A program made the translations under genes and the position numbers. This document shows, one piece after another, positions 11,027 through 19,871 of a DNA stretch of 64,000 nt. The DNA is taken from NCBI GenBank assembly GCA_000230935.2, contig AGIQ01000002.1:992001-1056000 (forward strand). Direction: 5' to 3'. The notes below the pieces were generated by a model that ran no database searches, had not been told where the DNA came from, and saw only the letters and a program-made list of their open reading frames with translations. Numbering within the stretch: the stretch's first letter is position 1; every line of letters begins with the position of its first letter. The DNA comes from Mycolicibacterium rhodesiae JS60 (GTDB lineage Bacteria; Actinomycetota; Actinomycetes; Mycobacteriales; Mycobacteriaceae).

Positions 11027-11892
11027 CCGGCATACCCGCCCCTGGCGTTGCGCGGCTCACCGTGGTACTGCTGGCCATTGTGTCGGGGGTGCTCACCTAC
11101 CCGTGGCAGTCGACCAGTGACCGGTGGGCCCTCGGTGGCGCCGTCGCAGTGGCGATGGTCGCCCTGCTCTGGTGGCGTGGCCGCTACCTGACCACGATTG
11201 TCGGACTGCGTCTGCGGGTGCTTTTGCACCGCAAACTGATTCACGTCACACCGCCCGATCTTCGCGTGTCAGGTACCGATGCGGTCACGACGGTGCTGGT
11301 GCGTGTCGACAACCGTGACCGTGAACTACCGCACGGTCTGCTCGCGGGTTACCTCGATCGTTATGGTTTGCAGTGTGATTCGGTGCGCGTCACCACCCAT
11401 ACCGCTCGGGCCGGCGCGACGACGTGGATCGGGCTGACCTTCAGCGGCGCCCGGAATCTGAGTGCTCTTCAGGGCAGGTCGGCGCAGATACCACTGCGGG
11501 ATACTGCCGAGAACGCGGCCCGCAGGCTGATCGGCCGCCTCCGCGAAATAGGGTGGACCGCAACACTTGCCGATCCTGATCAGCTGCCGGAACTGGTGGC
11601 GGCGGACGCGCGCGAACGGTGGCAGTCGGTCACCGACCAACGCGGTTACCTGACCGCTTACGCCGCCACGACCCCCGAAGCTCTGGCGGCAGTGAGCGAC
11701 GGCGTCACCGAATCCTGGACGGTGGTGGAGATCGCGGGAACGTCGTCGCTGGACCGCATCAGGGCGGGCGCGGCGATCCGCACCGAAGACGCCCCGGCGG
11801 CTGCGCTGCCGGGGCTGGTACCGATCACCGGGCGACAGGCCCGTGCACTGGCCGCGCTGCACCCGTTATCAGGTGCACGCGTGGTCAATTGA
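11023..11892 (+). CDS. eccE3: EccE3, ESX-3 peripheral membrane component
   Basis: This 289-residue protein has two N-terminal membrane helices (about residues 8-26 and 32-48) and a C-terminal soluble domain, as in EccE subunits that sit at the outside of the type VII membrane complex. It is shorter than the about 330 residues recalled for the M. tuberculosis protein. The ATG overlaps the mycP3 stop by four bases. It is the last structural gene of ESX-3. The call rests mostly on topology and position, because EccE sequences diverge strongly. Confidence 0.92.
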   Translation: MTGIPAPGVARLTVVLLAIVSGVLTYPWQSTSDRWALGGAVAVAMVALLWWRGRYLTTIVGLRLRVLLHRKLIHVTPPDLRVSGTDAVTTVLVRVDNRDRELPHGLLAGYLDRYGLQCDSVRVTTHTARAGATTWIGLTFSGARNLSALQGRSAQIPLRDTAENAARRLIGRLREIGWTATLADPDQLPELVAADARERWQSVTDQRGYLTAYAATTPEALAAVSDGVTESWTVVEIAGTSSLDRIRAGAAIRTEDAPAAALPGLVPITGRQARALAALHPLSGARVVN

Positions 11893-11906
11893 CGAAAGGG
11901 AGCCAC

Positions 11907-12629
11907 ATGGTGGACAACAAGCCGACGCGTGGCTGGCAGGGCGCCGTACTCAAACTGTTCGGCGCCGGTGAATACGAACTCACCGTCACCGGTCGCGAGC
12001 AGATCAGTGCGCACTATCTGCGGCTGAACTTCGATGCGGGCGGAATGCTGGCCGGTCGAGTGGTTCATCCGACGATGTGGATCCGAATGTGGTTCCCCGA
12101 CAATGGGAAACTGCACCAGCGAGGCTACACACTGGTGAATCCCGATCCGGCGCGCGACACTGTCGACATCGAATTCGCGCTGCACGACGGCATCGCATCG
12201 CGATGGGCTTGTGCGGCCCAGCCCGGCGACACGATCGGGGCCACCGTACTCGGCAGCAGCTTCGCGCTGCCCACGCCGCCGCCGGCGGGCTACGTGATCG
12301 TCGGCGACACAGCGTCATTGCCCGCGATCAACTCGCTGCTGGATTCGATCGGCGGGACCCCGGCCACGGTGTTCCTGGCCGCCGACCATGACGACGACGT
12401 GGATCTACCGGTCGGTCAGAATGCCGAGATCTTCTGGATCGACCGCAGGGCATCCGGCACCGCGCTGGTCGAAGCTGTCAGTGAAGGCGCCTACGACGCC
12501 GAGGACCACTTCGGCTGGGTCGCCTGCGACAACCGCACGACCCGCGCTGTCGCCAAGATACTGCGCGAGGACTACCGGATCCCCCGAACGTCGATCAAGG
12601 CACAGGCCTACTGGGCCGAAGGCGCCTGA
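11907..12629 (+). CDS. Siderophore-interacting FAD/NAD(P)H reductase
   Basis: This 240-residue protein matches the siderophore-interacting (ViuB/SIP-like) flavoprotein family, which reduces ferric siderophores in the cytoplasm to release iron. The FAD-binding signature RGYTLVNPDP lies at about residues 72-81, and a nucleotide-binding turn GDTASLPAINSLLD follows. The ATG at 11907 has a ribosome-binding site AAAGGGAG and lies 14 bases after eccE3, so it is probably the last gene of the ESX-3 operon. This joins siderophore-iron secretion and uptake to intracellular iron release. Its stop overlaps the convergent polD2 gene by 22 bases. Confidence 0.83.
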   Translation: MVDNKPTRGWQGAVLKLFGAGEYELTVTGREQISAHYLRLNFDAGGMLAGRVVHPTMWIRMWFPDNGKLHQRGYTLVNPDPARDTVDIEFALHDGIASRWACAAQPGDTIGATVLGSSFALPTPPPAGYVIVGDTASLPAINSLLDSIGGTPATVFLAADHDDDVDLPVGQNAEIFWIDRRASGTALVEAVSEGAYDAEDHFGWVACDNRTTRAVAKILREDYRIPRTSIKAQAYWAEGA

Positions 12630-13819
12630 CGGCCCGAATACCCTTCCCACGGACTGTAATCCGCGATCAGTTCCTCCTGCGGTGGGCGCGCGGCCTCGGG
12701 TACGTGTTCGAGGTTGATCCGGATGCGATACCAGATCGAACTCGGCCCGCGCATGCCGTCGACCAGGACGTCGGTCGGTTGCAGCGCCTGCGCGACGTCG
12801 GGATAGCGGGCACGCCAGACATCCAACGCGGCCAACGCCTCGTCGCGGGTCTTGGTGCGCGCGATCTCGATTAGCGGCTTGTTGCCCTTCGGCGGTTTCT
12901 CTGCAGGCCCGAGTTCCTCGGCCAGCGCCAGCAACGGGTCCAGCGAACCGACCGAATCGTCCATCGATTCCCAGGGATCGCCGCGTTCGGCGAACCGGGC
13001 CGGAACCGTCAAGACGGTGAACTCCTCGGCCCGGCACCCCGGCACCTCGTCCCATGTCAGCGGCGTCGACACCCGCGCGTCCGGGGTGGCCCGCACCGAA
13101 TAGGCCGACGCCACCGTGCGGTCCTTGGCGTTCTGGTTGAAGTCGACAAAGACGCCCTGGCGTTCCTCTTTCCACCACTGGCTGGTCGCCAGCGTCGGCG
13201 CGCGGCGCTGCACTTCGCGGGCGACGGTCTCGGCGGCCAGCCGCACCTGCTTGAAGGGCCAGTTCGGTGCGATCCGGGCGTAGATGTGAAAGCCCCGCGA
13301 TCCCGACGTCTTCGGCCAGGCCGTCAGCCCATGATCCTCGAGAACCTCACGTGCCACCTGCGCCACATCGAGAATCTGGGGCCACTCGACACCGGGCATC
13401 GGGTCGAGGTCGATTCGCAGCTCGTCGGGATGGTCGAGGTCACCCGAGCGGACCGGGTGCGGATTCAGATCGACGCACCCGAGGTTGACCGCCCACGCCA
13501 GGCCGGCCGCGTCGTGCAACACCGCCTCCTTGGCCGACGTACCCCGTGCGTAGCGCAGCTCGGCGACCTCGACCCAGGCCGGGCGCTTCTCGGGTGCGCG
13601 TTTCTGGAAGACGGCCTCCTCGGTGATGCCTTTGACGAAACGCTTGAGGATCATCGGCCGGTCGGCGACACCGTGCAGTGCGCCATCGGCGACGGCCAGG
13701 TAGTAGGTGATGAGGTCCATCTTGGTCACCGGATCGCGTCCGCCGGCCGCGGGAAAGACCACTTTGTCGGGATGGCTGACGGGGACCTGGCGGCCTCCGA
13801 TGTCCATGACGTCCGCCAT
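12608..13819 (-). CDS. polD2: PolD2-type LigD-like polymerase/primase
   Basis: This 403-residue stand-alone polymerase is of the archaeo-eukaryotic primase type, related to the POL domain of LigD. It adds or fills nucleotides at damaged DNA ends, with a preference for ribonucleotides in this family. The metal-binding pair is visible as Asp137 and Asp139 in RIDLDP, and the second motif SGSRGFHIY with His178 follows. Gene neighbours (fadD2 divergent, fadE6 beyond) match the M. tuberculosis Rv0269c-Rv0271c order, and length fits PolD2 rather than the shorter PolD1. The start at 13819 has several upstream alternatives, but the conserved sequence begins at MADVMDIGGR. Confidence 0.88.
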   Translation of the reverse strand: MADVMDIGGRQVPVSHPDKVVFPAAGGRDPVTKMDLITYYLAVADGALHGVADRPMILKRFVKGITEEAVFQKRAPEKRPAWVEVAELRYARGTSAKEAVLHDAAGLAWAVNLGCVDLNPHPVRSGDLDHPDELRIDLDPMPGVEWPQILDVAQVAREVLEDHGLTAWPKTSGSRGFHIYARIAPNWPFKQVRLAAETVAREVQRRAPTLATSQWWKEERQGVFVDFNQNAKDRTVASAYSVRATPDARVSTPLTWDEVPGCRAEEFTVLTVPARFAERGDPWESMDDSVGSLDPLLALAEELGPAEKPPKGNKPLIEIARTKTRDEALAALDVWRARYPDVAQALQPTDVLVDGMRGPSSIWYRIRINLEHVPEAARPPQEELIADYSPWEGYSGRQAPSAQ

Positions 13820-13885
13820 GAGGCCATCGTAATTAGGCCGGCCGTTCTGTCCTGGGTGCGACCTATGTCACATAGTGTTGGAGGC

Positions 13886-15565
13886 ATGCCCAGTCTCATG
13901 GATCTGCCGGCTCAGGTGTTGGCCAAGGCACAGCAGTTGGCCGAACGCGGCTCCTCTGAGCTGCACTATTTGGTCAAGATGATCGAGTCGGGGGCCTTCC
14001 GGCTCGAGCCGCCGCAGAACCTCGTGTCGATGGTCGCCGACATTCGCCGCTGGGGCGAGATCGGCATGGTTCCCGCACTCAACGCCCGTCGTACGCCCAA
14101 CGCGTTGGCGATCATCGACGACGAGGGGTCGATGACGTGCAAGGAGCTCGACGAGGCCGCCCACGCGGTGGCCAACGCGTTGCTGGCCAAGGGCGTCAAG
14201 GGCGGCGACGGGGTGGCCATCCTGGCCCGCAACCACCGCTGGTTCGTGATCGCCAACTACGGCGCCGCGCGGGTCGGTGCCCGCACCATCATGCTGAACA
14301 CCGAGTTCTCCGGACCGCAGATCAGAGACGTCTCCGAACGTGAGGGCGCCAAGCTGATCATCTACGATGACGAGTACACCGAGGCCGTCAAGCTGGCCGA
14401 GCCGCCGCTGGGCAAGCTGCGCGCGCTGGGGACCAATCCGGACGCGGCCGATTCGTCGGGGAGCACCGACGAGACCCTGGCCGATCTGATTGCCCGCACC
14501 AGCAGTGATCCCGCGCCCAAGGTCACCAAGCGGTCGTCGATCGTCATCCTCACCAGCGGCACCACCGGTACCCCGAAGGGTGCGACGCGCAACACCCCGC
14601 CGACGCTGGCGCCGATCGGCGGCGTGCTTTCCGCCGTTCCGTTCCGCGCCGGTGAGGTGACTTCGTTGCCGTCACCCATGTTTCATGCGCTGGGCTATCT
14701 GCACGCCACGATCGCGCTGACGTTGGGCTCGACGCTGGTGTTGCACCGAAAGTTCAAGCCCGCCACCGTGCTTGAGGACATCGAGAAACACAAGGTGACC
14801 GCGATCGTGGTGGTGCCCGTCATGCTCTCACGCATGCTCGACGCGCTGGAGACCATGGACACCAAGCCCGACCTGTCATCGTTGCGGATCGTGTTCGTCT
14901 CGGGCTCTCAGCTCGGTGCGGAGCTGGCGACCCGGGCACTGAAGGATCTCGGACCGGTGGTCTACAACCTTTATGGTTCAACGGAAGTCGCGCTTGCGAC
15001 GATCGCGGGGCCGAAGGACCTGCAGATGAACCCGGCCACCGTCGGCCCGGTCGTCAAGGGCGTCACGATCAAGATCCTCGACGACAACGGCAACGAAGTG
15101 CCCCAGGGCGAGGTCGGCCGGATCTTCGTCGGTAACAGCTTCCCGTTCGAGGGCTATACCGGTGGCGGGCACAAGCAGATCATCGACGGGTTGATGTCGT
15201 CGGGTGACGTCGGCTACTTCGACCACAACGGCCTGCTGTTCGTCAGCGGACGCGACGACGAGATGATCGTGTCCGGCGGTGAGAACGTCTTCCCCGCCGA
15301 GGTCGAGGATCTCATCAGTGGCCACCCGGATGTCGTCGAGGCCACCGCACTCGGTGTCGACGACCCCGACTGGGGCGCCCGTCTGCGGGCTTTCGTCGTC
15401 CTGCGGGAGGAAGCCGAACTCACCGAGGACGCGGTGAAGAACTATGTGCGCGAACACCTTGCGCGCTACAAGGTGCCGCGCGAGGTGGTGTTCCTCTCCG
15501 AACTACCGCGCAATCCGACCGGCAAGATCCTCAAGCGGGAGCTGCGCCAGATCGAGGTGCAGTAG
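13886..15565 (+). CDS. fadD2: FadD2-type fatty acyl-CoA/AMP ligase
   Basis: This 559-residue member of the adenylate-forming superfamily activates fatty acids with ATP and CoA. The ATP-binding loop LTSGTTGTPKGA is at about residues 223-234, followed by YGSTE, the hinge region GRDDEMIVSGGENVFP, and the C-terminal catalytic lysine in PTGKILKREL. The start at 13886 (MPSLMDLPAQVL) matches the recalled start of M. tuberculosis FadD2. The ribosome-binding site GGAGG is very close to it, so the in-frame ATG at 13898 or a start at 13865 cannot be excluded. It is divergent from polD2, with a short shared promoter region. Confidence 0.9.
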   Translation: MPSLMDLPAQVLAKAQQLAERGSSELHYLVKMIESGAFRLEPPQNLVSMVADIRRWGEIGMVPALNARRTPNALAIIDDEGSMTCKELDEAAHAVANALLAKGVKGGDGVAILARNHRWFVIANYGAARVGARTIMLNTEFSGPQIRDVSEREGAKLIIYDDEYTEAVKLAEPPLGKLRALGTNPDAADSSGSTDETLADLIARTSSDPAPKVTKRSSIVILTSGTTGTPKGATRNTPPTLAPIGGVLSAVPFRAGEVTSLPSPMFHALGYLHATIALTLGSTLVLHRKFKPATVLEDIEKHKVTAIVVVPVMLSRMLDALETMDTKPDLSSLRIVFVSGSQLGAELATRALKDLGPVVYNLYGSTEVALATIAGPKDLQMNPATVGPVVKGVTIKILDDNGNEVPQGEVGRIFVGNSFPFEGYTGGGHKQIIDGLMSSGDVGYFDHNGLLFVSGRDDEMIVSGGENVFPAEVEDLISGHPDVVEATALGVDDPDWGARLRAFVVLREEAELTEDAVKNYVREHLARYKVPREVVFLSELPRNPTGKILKRELRQIEVQ

Positions 15566-15707
15566 CAGCTCACCCGGCAGCACCCGGGGCAAGACATCTC
15601 CGCGTAGATGTCTCATTAGTGAGGCAGGGGTAGCGGACTGTTGCATAGTAAATGTGATCTGTGCTACACCAGACTCACCAAGCGACACCCCACTGTGCGG
15701 AGGCGTG

Positions 15708-17510
15708 ATGCGTCCATCGGCCCGGCCCATCCGAAGTGTCGACGACAGTGCGCCACCGGTCGTGAGCTACGCGAAGTACGTCGGGCGCGTCGGTGCACTG
15801 GCGGTTTTCCTGGGCGTCGGCGCCGCGATCGCCATGCCGACCGCGGATGCCGACACCGGCGGCTCGGCGCATTCGTCGGGCTCCTCGTCCCACTCGGCGA
15901 CCGCCAAGAAGCCCGGTACCTCCCCCGATCAGCGCGCTCAGGGCAGATCGGCTCGCGTCACCACCGCCTCGCCCGCGTCCACGGTGACCGCGGTGCGTCG
16001 CACCGGGCCCACCGGCACTCCCGCCGCATCGCCCGCCGACGTGGCCGCGGTCGCCTACACCCGCCGCAGGGCGGCATCACTTCAGCAGACCGCCGCTGCC
16101 ACCAGTGCGGTCGCCCTGACCAACGAGGTCAGTCCGCTGGGCACTCAACAACAGATCTCGCGCGAACAGCTGGCCATGGAGGCCGTGAACACGATTCCGG
16201 TCAAGCTGATGAAATTGATTCTGCGCCAGGGATTCCTGGCTGCCGCCGAGAAGCAGTTCGTCCTTGTCGGCGGACCCGACGCGGCGAACCTCGCCGCGCT
16301 GGACAACGCGGTCGACGAGTACGCGCTCGCCTCGGCGTTCTCCGAGCAGATCCTCAACCCGATGAACCCCGCGGTCGTCACCCAGGTTGCGCCCCCGCAC
16401 AGCTGGTACGGCGTAGACGTCGGCGGCTCGCGTCTGCTCTACGACAACCCCGACACCATCTACCGCTTCATCCCGGTCAACAAGACATCGGAGTACGTGA
16501 TCACCGGGCGCTTCTACAACGAGATTCCCGCCGACACCACCTTCAGCGTGTTGGAGGGTAGTTCGGGCAAGACGTCGACGATCCTGAGCCTCAAGGACAT
16601 CGACGTCAGCGACGACGGGTCGTTCGTGATCACCGTCAGCGGTGATCCGGCGGCGCCCGGGGAGAAGAACCATCTGCAGTTGACCTCGAGCTCCACCCTG
16701 GTTGCGGTGCGGAACACGTTGGGGGACTGGAATACCGAAGAGCCGATGGATCTGGCGGTGCACAAGGTGAGCGGCCCGCCGAACAGCCTCTTCGCCCAGT
16801 TGGGCGGGTTCTTGTTCTTCGGCTCGGTGGTCAACGGCAACCCGCTGCTGGCCAACTTGGTGTCCCTGGTGCCACCGCTGCCGATCGCCGACGCGCCGAT
16901 CGTGCGCGGCACGCTGACCGCATTGCTGATGGTGATCCGTGGCGCGAATCAGGAAGCCAAGTACATGGCGCTGGCCACCACCGACCCCGACACCGGGATG
17001 CCGCGCCAACCCAATACGATGACGCAACCGGCCAGCAACGCCGAGTTCCTGGCCAATCAGCTGCAGAGCAACGGCTACTTCCAACTCGCCGACGACGAGG
17101 CCCTCGTGCTGACGATCGACCCCGGTAACGCCAAGTTCATCAGCATCCCGGTCTACAACGACTGGACGATCACCGACGACTACTGGAACGAGCAGACCAG
17201 CCTCAACTCCGACCAAGCTGTCAAGAACGACGACGGAACATACACCGTGGTGATCTCGCCGACCGATCCCCTTGTGGCGAACTGGATTTCAACCGGAGGA
17301 CTCAACCAGGGCATCATCTCGATGCGGTTCCAGAACCTGGACGCCGACGACCCGGCTCAGCCCAGCGTCCAAGCCGAGGTGGTCAAGCTCGACGCGCTCA
17401 CCCATGACACGAACGGCACGGCCGTGATCACCCAGGCGCAGCGGGACGAACAGCTCGCCCTGCGCAAGGCCGGCTTCGACAAGCGCTGGGCGCCCTACCC
17501 GCAGTCCTGA
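15708..17510 (+). CDS. Exported mycobacterial protein of unknown function with conserved leader
   Basis: This 600-residue protein begins with a leader of the form YAKYVGRVGALAVFLGVGAA (about residues 20-39), then a cleavage-like ADTGG, a Ser/Thr/Pro-rich spacer (about residues 50-150) and a folded domain of about 430 residues of unknown function. The same leader pattern occurs in the exported protein at 49367-50818. The ATG at 15708 has a good ribosome-binding site (GCGGAGG). It stands alone between fadD2 and fadE6, which converge on it from different strands. No catalytic motif was recognised. It is probably cell-wall associated or secreted. Confidence 0.7.
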   Translation: MRPSARPIRSVDDSAPPVVSYAKYVGRVGALAVFLGVGAAIAMPTADADTGGSAHSSGSSSHSATAKKPGTSPDQRAQGRSARVTTASPASTVTAVRRTGPTGTPAASPADVAAVAYTRRRAASLQQTAAATSAVALTNEVSPLGTQQQISREQLAMEAVNTIPVKLMKLILRQGFLAAAEKQFVLVGGPDAANLAALDNAVDEYALASAFSEQILNPMNPAVVTQVAPPHSWYGVDVGGSRLLYDNPDTIYRFIPVNKTSEYVITGRFYNEIPADTTFSVLEGSSGKTSTILSLKDIDVSDDGSFVITVSGDPAAPGEKNHLQLTSSSTLVAVRNTLGDWNTEEPMDLAVHKVSGPPNSLFAQLGGFLFFGSVVNGNPLLANLVSLVPPLPIADAPIVRGTLTALLMVIRGANQEAKYMALATTDPDTGMPRQPNTMTQPASNAEFLANQLQSNGYFQLADDEALVLTIDPGNAKFISIPVYNDWTITDDYWNEQTSLNSDQAVKNDDGTYTVVISPTDPLVANWISTGGLNQGIISMRFQNLDADDPAQPSVQAEVVKLDALTHDTNGTAVITQAQRDEQLALRKAGFDKRWAPYPQS

Positions 17511-17521
17511 CCCGCCGCGGC

Positions 17522-19720
17522 CTACGGGTCGCGGGGCAGGCCGAGCAGCCGCTCGGCGATGATGTTGAGCTGCACCTCCGAGGTGCCGCCGTAGATGGTG
17601 GTCGACCGGCTGCCCAGCAACCACTCCGCCCACTTGCCTTGTAGCGCTTCGGGATCGCCGATGGCTCCGTCGATGCCGAACGACGAGACCGCGAACTCGG
17701 CATAGCCCTGTCCGGTGCGCATCGACAGCAGCTTGGAGATCGCCGCCGATGGCATCGCATCACCGCCGGCCAGCGTCAGCAGCGTCGAGCGCAGGTTCAG
17801 CAGCTTGGCCGCATGCCCCTCGGCGATCAGTTCACCGGCCCGGTGATGACCGATCTGATCGAAGTGTCCACCGCTCACGAAGTCGACGAAGCCGTCGAGG
17901 TTGGCCAAGAACCCGGGCTCGCTACTGCCGATCGAAACCCGTTCGGCAGTCAGGGTATTGCGGCTGACCTCCCAGCCACGGTCCACCTCGCCGAGCACCA
18001 GCTCGTCGGGAACGAACACGTCGTCGATGAACACGGTGTTGAACATCGCGTGGCCGGTGAGTTCACGCAGCGGCTTGACCTCCACGCCTTGACTTTTCAT
18101 GTCGAGCAGGAAATAGCTGATGCCGCTATGTTTCGGTGCGGTGGGATTCGTGCGTGCCAGGAGCGCACCCCACTGCGCGTACTGCGCGCCCGTGGTCCAG
18201 ATCTTCTGGCCGGTGATCCGCCAGCCGCCGTCGACCTTGGTGGCCTTGGTGGTCAGGCTGGCCAGATCGGATCCGGCACCCGGCTCGGAGAACAGCTGGC
18301 ACCAGATCATCTCGCCGCGGAAGGTAGGCGGAAGGAAGCGCTGTTTTTGCTCCTCGTTGCCGAACGCCACGATGGACGGGATCAGCCACGCTGCGATGCC
18401 CATCTGCGGGCGCTTCACCTGCCCGGCGGTGAACTCCTGCGCGATGATGATCTGCTCGACCGGCTTGGCATCGCGGCCCCACGGCTTGGGCAGGTGCGGC
18501 TGCACCCAGCCGCCCTCGGCGATCGCGGCCTTGCGCTCCTCGCGCGGGATTGCCTTCAGCGCAGCAACTTCTGCTCGGATCTCGGCGCGCAGCTGTTCGG
18601 TCTCGGGGTCTAGGTCGATGTTGATCGCCCGCATGCCCGTGGTGGTCGCGGTGTCGAACACCTTCTGCTGGTATTCGTTGGCCCGCCCGAACGCGGCGAC
18701 CAGGCCCAGCGTGCGTCGGTAGTAGACGTTGGTGTCGTGCTCCCAGGTGAAGCCGATACCGCCGTGCACCTGGATGCAGTCCTGTGCACAGTGCTGAGCG
18801 GCGGCAGGGGCTAGGCTCGCCGCCACCGCGGCGGCGAATTCGTAGGCGGTTTGTTGGTTGTCCCAAGACTTTTCGGCGGCCTCGTCGAGTGCACGGGCGG
18901 CGTCCCAGACCGCGGCGGTGGCTCGTTCGGTGGTGGCGATCATTTCCGCACACTTGTGTTTGATGGCCTGGAACTGGCCGATCGGGCGACCGAATTGCTC
19001 GCGGATCTTCGCGTACGCCGCGGCGGTGTCGGTGGCCCAGCGGGCAATGCCGACGGCCTCAGCCGAGAGCAGTGTCGTGACGATCGCCCGCCCGGCCGAC
19101 TGGGACAGATTGGACAACACCTGGTCGGCGGTGACCTCGACGGCGTGGACGCGCACATGGGCCACCGGCCGTAGATGGTCCACCGACTCCACCGGTTCGA
19201 TCTCCAACTCGGCGGCATCGAGAATCACCCACTCCGAGCCGCTGTCGATCGCCACCGGTAAGACCAGGACCGACGCCTGCGCGCCGGCGAGTACCGAGCG
19301 GGCTTCGCCGCGGATGACGAGCGTGCTGTCCTGGCGGGTCGCGGTCAGACCCGACTCCAGCGCGCATGTGGCTATGAACTCGCCCGAAGCCAGCTGGGCC
19401 AGCAGCTTGGTGTCGGGGTCATGAGCCGAGACCAGCGCGCTGGCGATCGCGGAGGGCACGAACGGTCCCGGCACCGCGCCGTACCCGAACTCGGCGATCG
19501 CGATCGCCAGTTCCAGCAGGCCGAAGCCCTGCCCATCCACCGACTCGGCAAGATGCAGGCCGTGCAGCCCCTGCTCGGCCGCGGCGTTCCAGTACGGCGG
19601 CGGATTGGGCACCGGAGTCTCCAGGGCCTCATGCCGCACTTCAGACGGTGCCACCCTCGTGACCAGCGACTTCACCGAGTCGGCAAGGGCGTTGTGCTCG
19701 GGTGTGATCGCGATGGGCAT
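17522..19720 (-). CDS. fadE6: FadE6-type tandem acyl-CoA dehydrogenase
   Basis: This 732-residue protein contains two acyl-CoA dehydrogenase units in tandem. The first (about residues 1-350) includes IREQFGRPIGQFQAIKHK and an end stretch IQVHGGIGFTWEHD. The second (about residues 360-732) includes MIWCQLFSEPGAGSDLASL and, near the end, TIYGGTSEVQLNIIAERLLG. This dual layout and length match M. tuberculosis FadE6, which sits beside fadD2 there too. The enzyme is expected to oxidise acyl-CoA thioesters with FAD in beta-oxidation; one half may be structural. The start at 19720 gives the natural N-terminus MPIAITPEHNALADSV. Confidence 0.9.
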   Translation of the reverse strand: MPIAITPEHNALADSVKSLVTRVAPSEVRHEALETPVPNPPPYWNAAAEQGLHGLHLAESVDGQGFGLLELAIAIAEFGYGAVPGPFVPSAIASALVSAHDPDTKLLAQLASGEFIATCALESGLTATRQDSTLVIRGEARSVLAGAQASVLVLPVAIDSGSEWVILDAAELEIEPVESVDHLRPVAHVRVHAVEVTADQVLSNLSQSAGRAIVTTLLSAEAVGIARWATDTAAAYAKIREQFGRPIGQFQAIKHKCAEMIATTERATAAVWDAARALDEAAEKSWDNQQTAYEFAAAVAASLAPAAAQHCAQDCIQVHGGIGFTWEHDTNVYYRRTLGLVAAFGRANEYQQKVFDTATTTGMRAINIDLDPETEQLRAEIRAEVAALKAIPREERKAAIAEGGWVQPHLPKPWGRDAKPVEQIIIAQEFTAGQVKRPQMGIAAWLIPSIVAFGNEEQKQRFLPPTFRGEMIWCQLFSEPGAGSDLASLTTKATKVDGGWRITGQKIWTTGAQYAQWGALLARTNPTAPKHSGISYFLLDMKSQGVEVKPLRELTGHAMFNTVFIDDVFVPDELVLGEVDRGWEVSRNTLTAERVSIGSSEPGFLANLDGFVDFVSGGHFDQIGHHRAGELIAEGHAAKLLNLRSTLLTLAGGDAMPSAAISKLLSMRTGQGYAEFAVSSFGIDGAIGDPEALQGKWAEWLLGSRSTTIYGGTSEVQLNIIAERLLGLPRDP

Positions 19721-19805
19721 TGGATGCCTTCCCTATTAACCGGTTGGTAGCCAGGCTACCCGCCTGACCGTTCCTCCTGAGGGGCATCTCGCACACCGAT
19801 TACTG

Positions 19806-19868
19806 CATCGAGTGTGCGTGCAGATCGCAGTTCCGACGCTCAATCAGGATCTGTGCGCACACTCGATG
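19806..19868 (-). terminator. Long stem-loop after the MFS operon
   Basis: Two 21-base arms (19806-19826 and 19848-19868) are inverted repeats with 19 of 21 positions matching; the first 13 bases, beginning CATCGAGTGTGCG, are perfect. The loop is 21 bases. It begins three bases after the MFS stop codon on the minus strand, so it fits a stem-loop terminator of that operon. There is no T-tract, which is common for mycobacterial terminators. It may also belong to a dispersed hairpin repeat family. Confidence 0.6.
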
Positions 19869-19871
19869 GGA

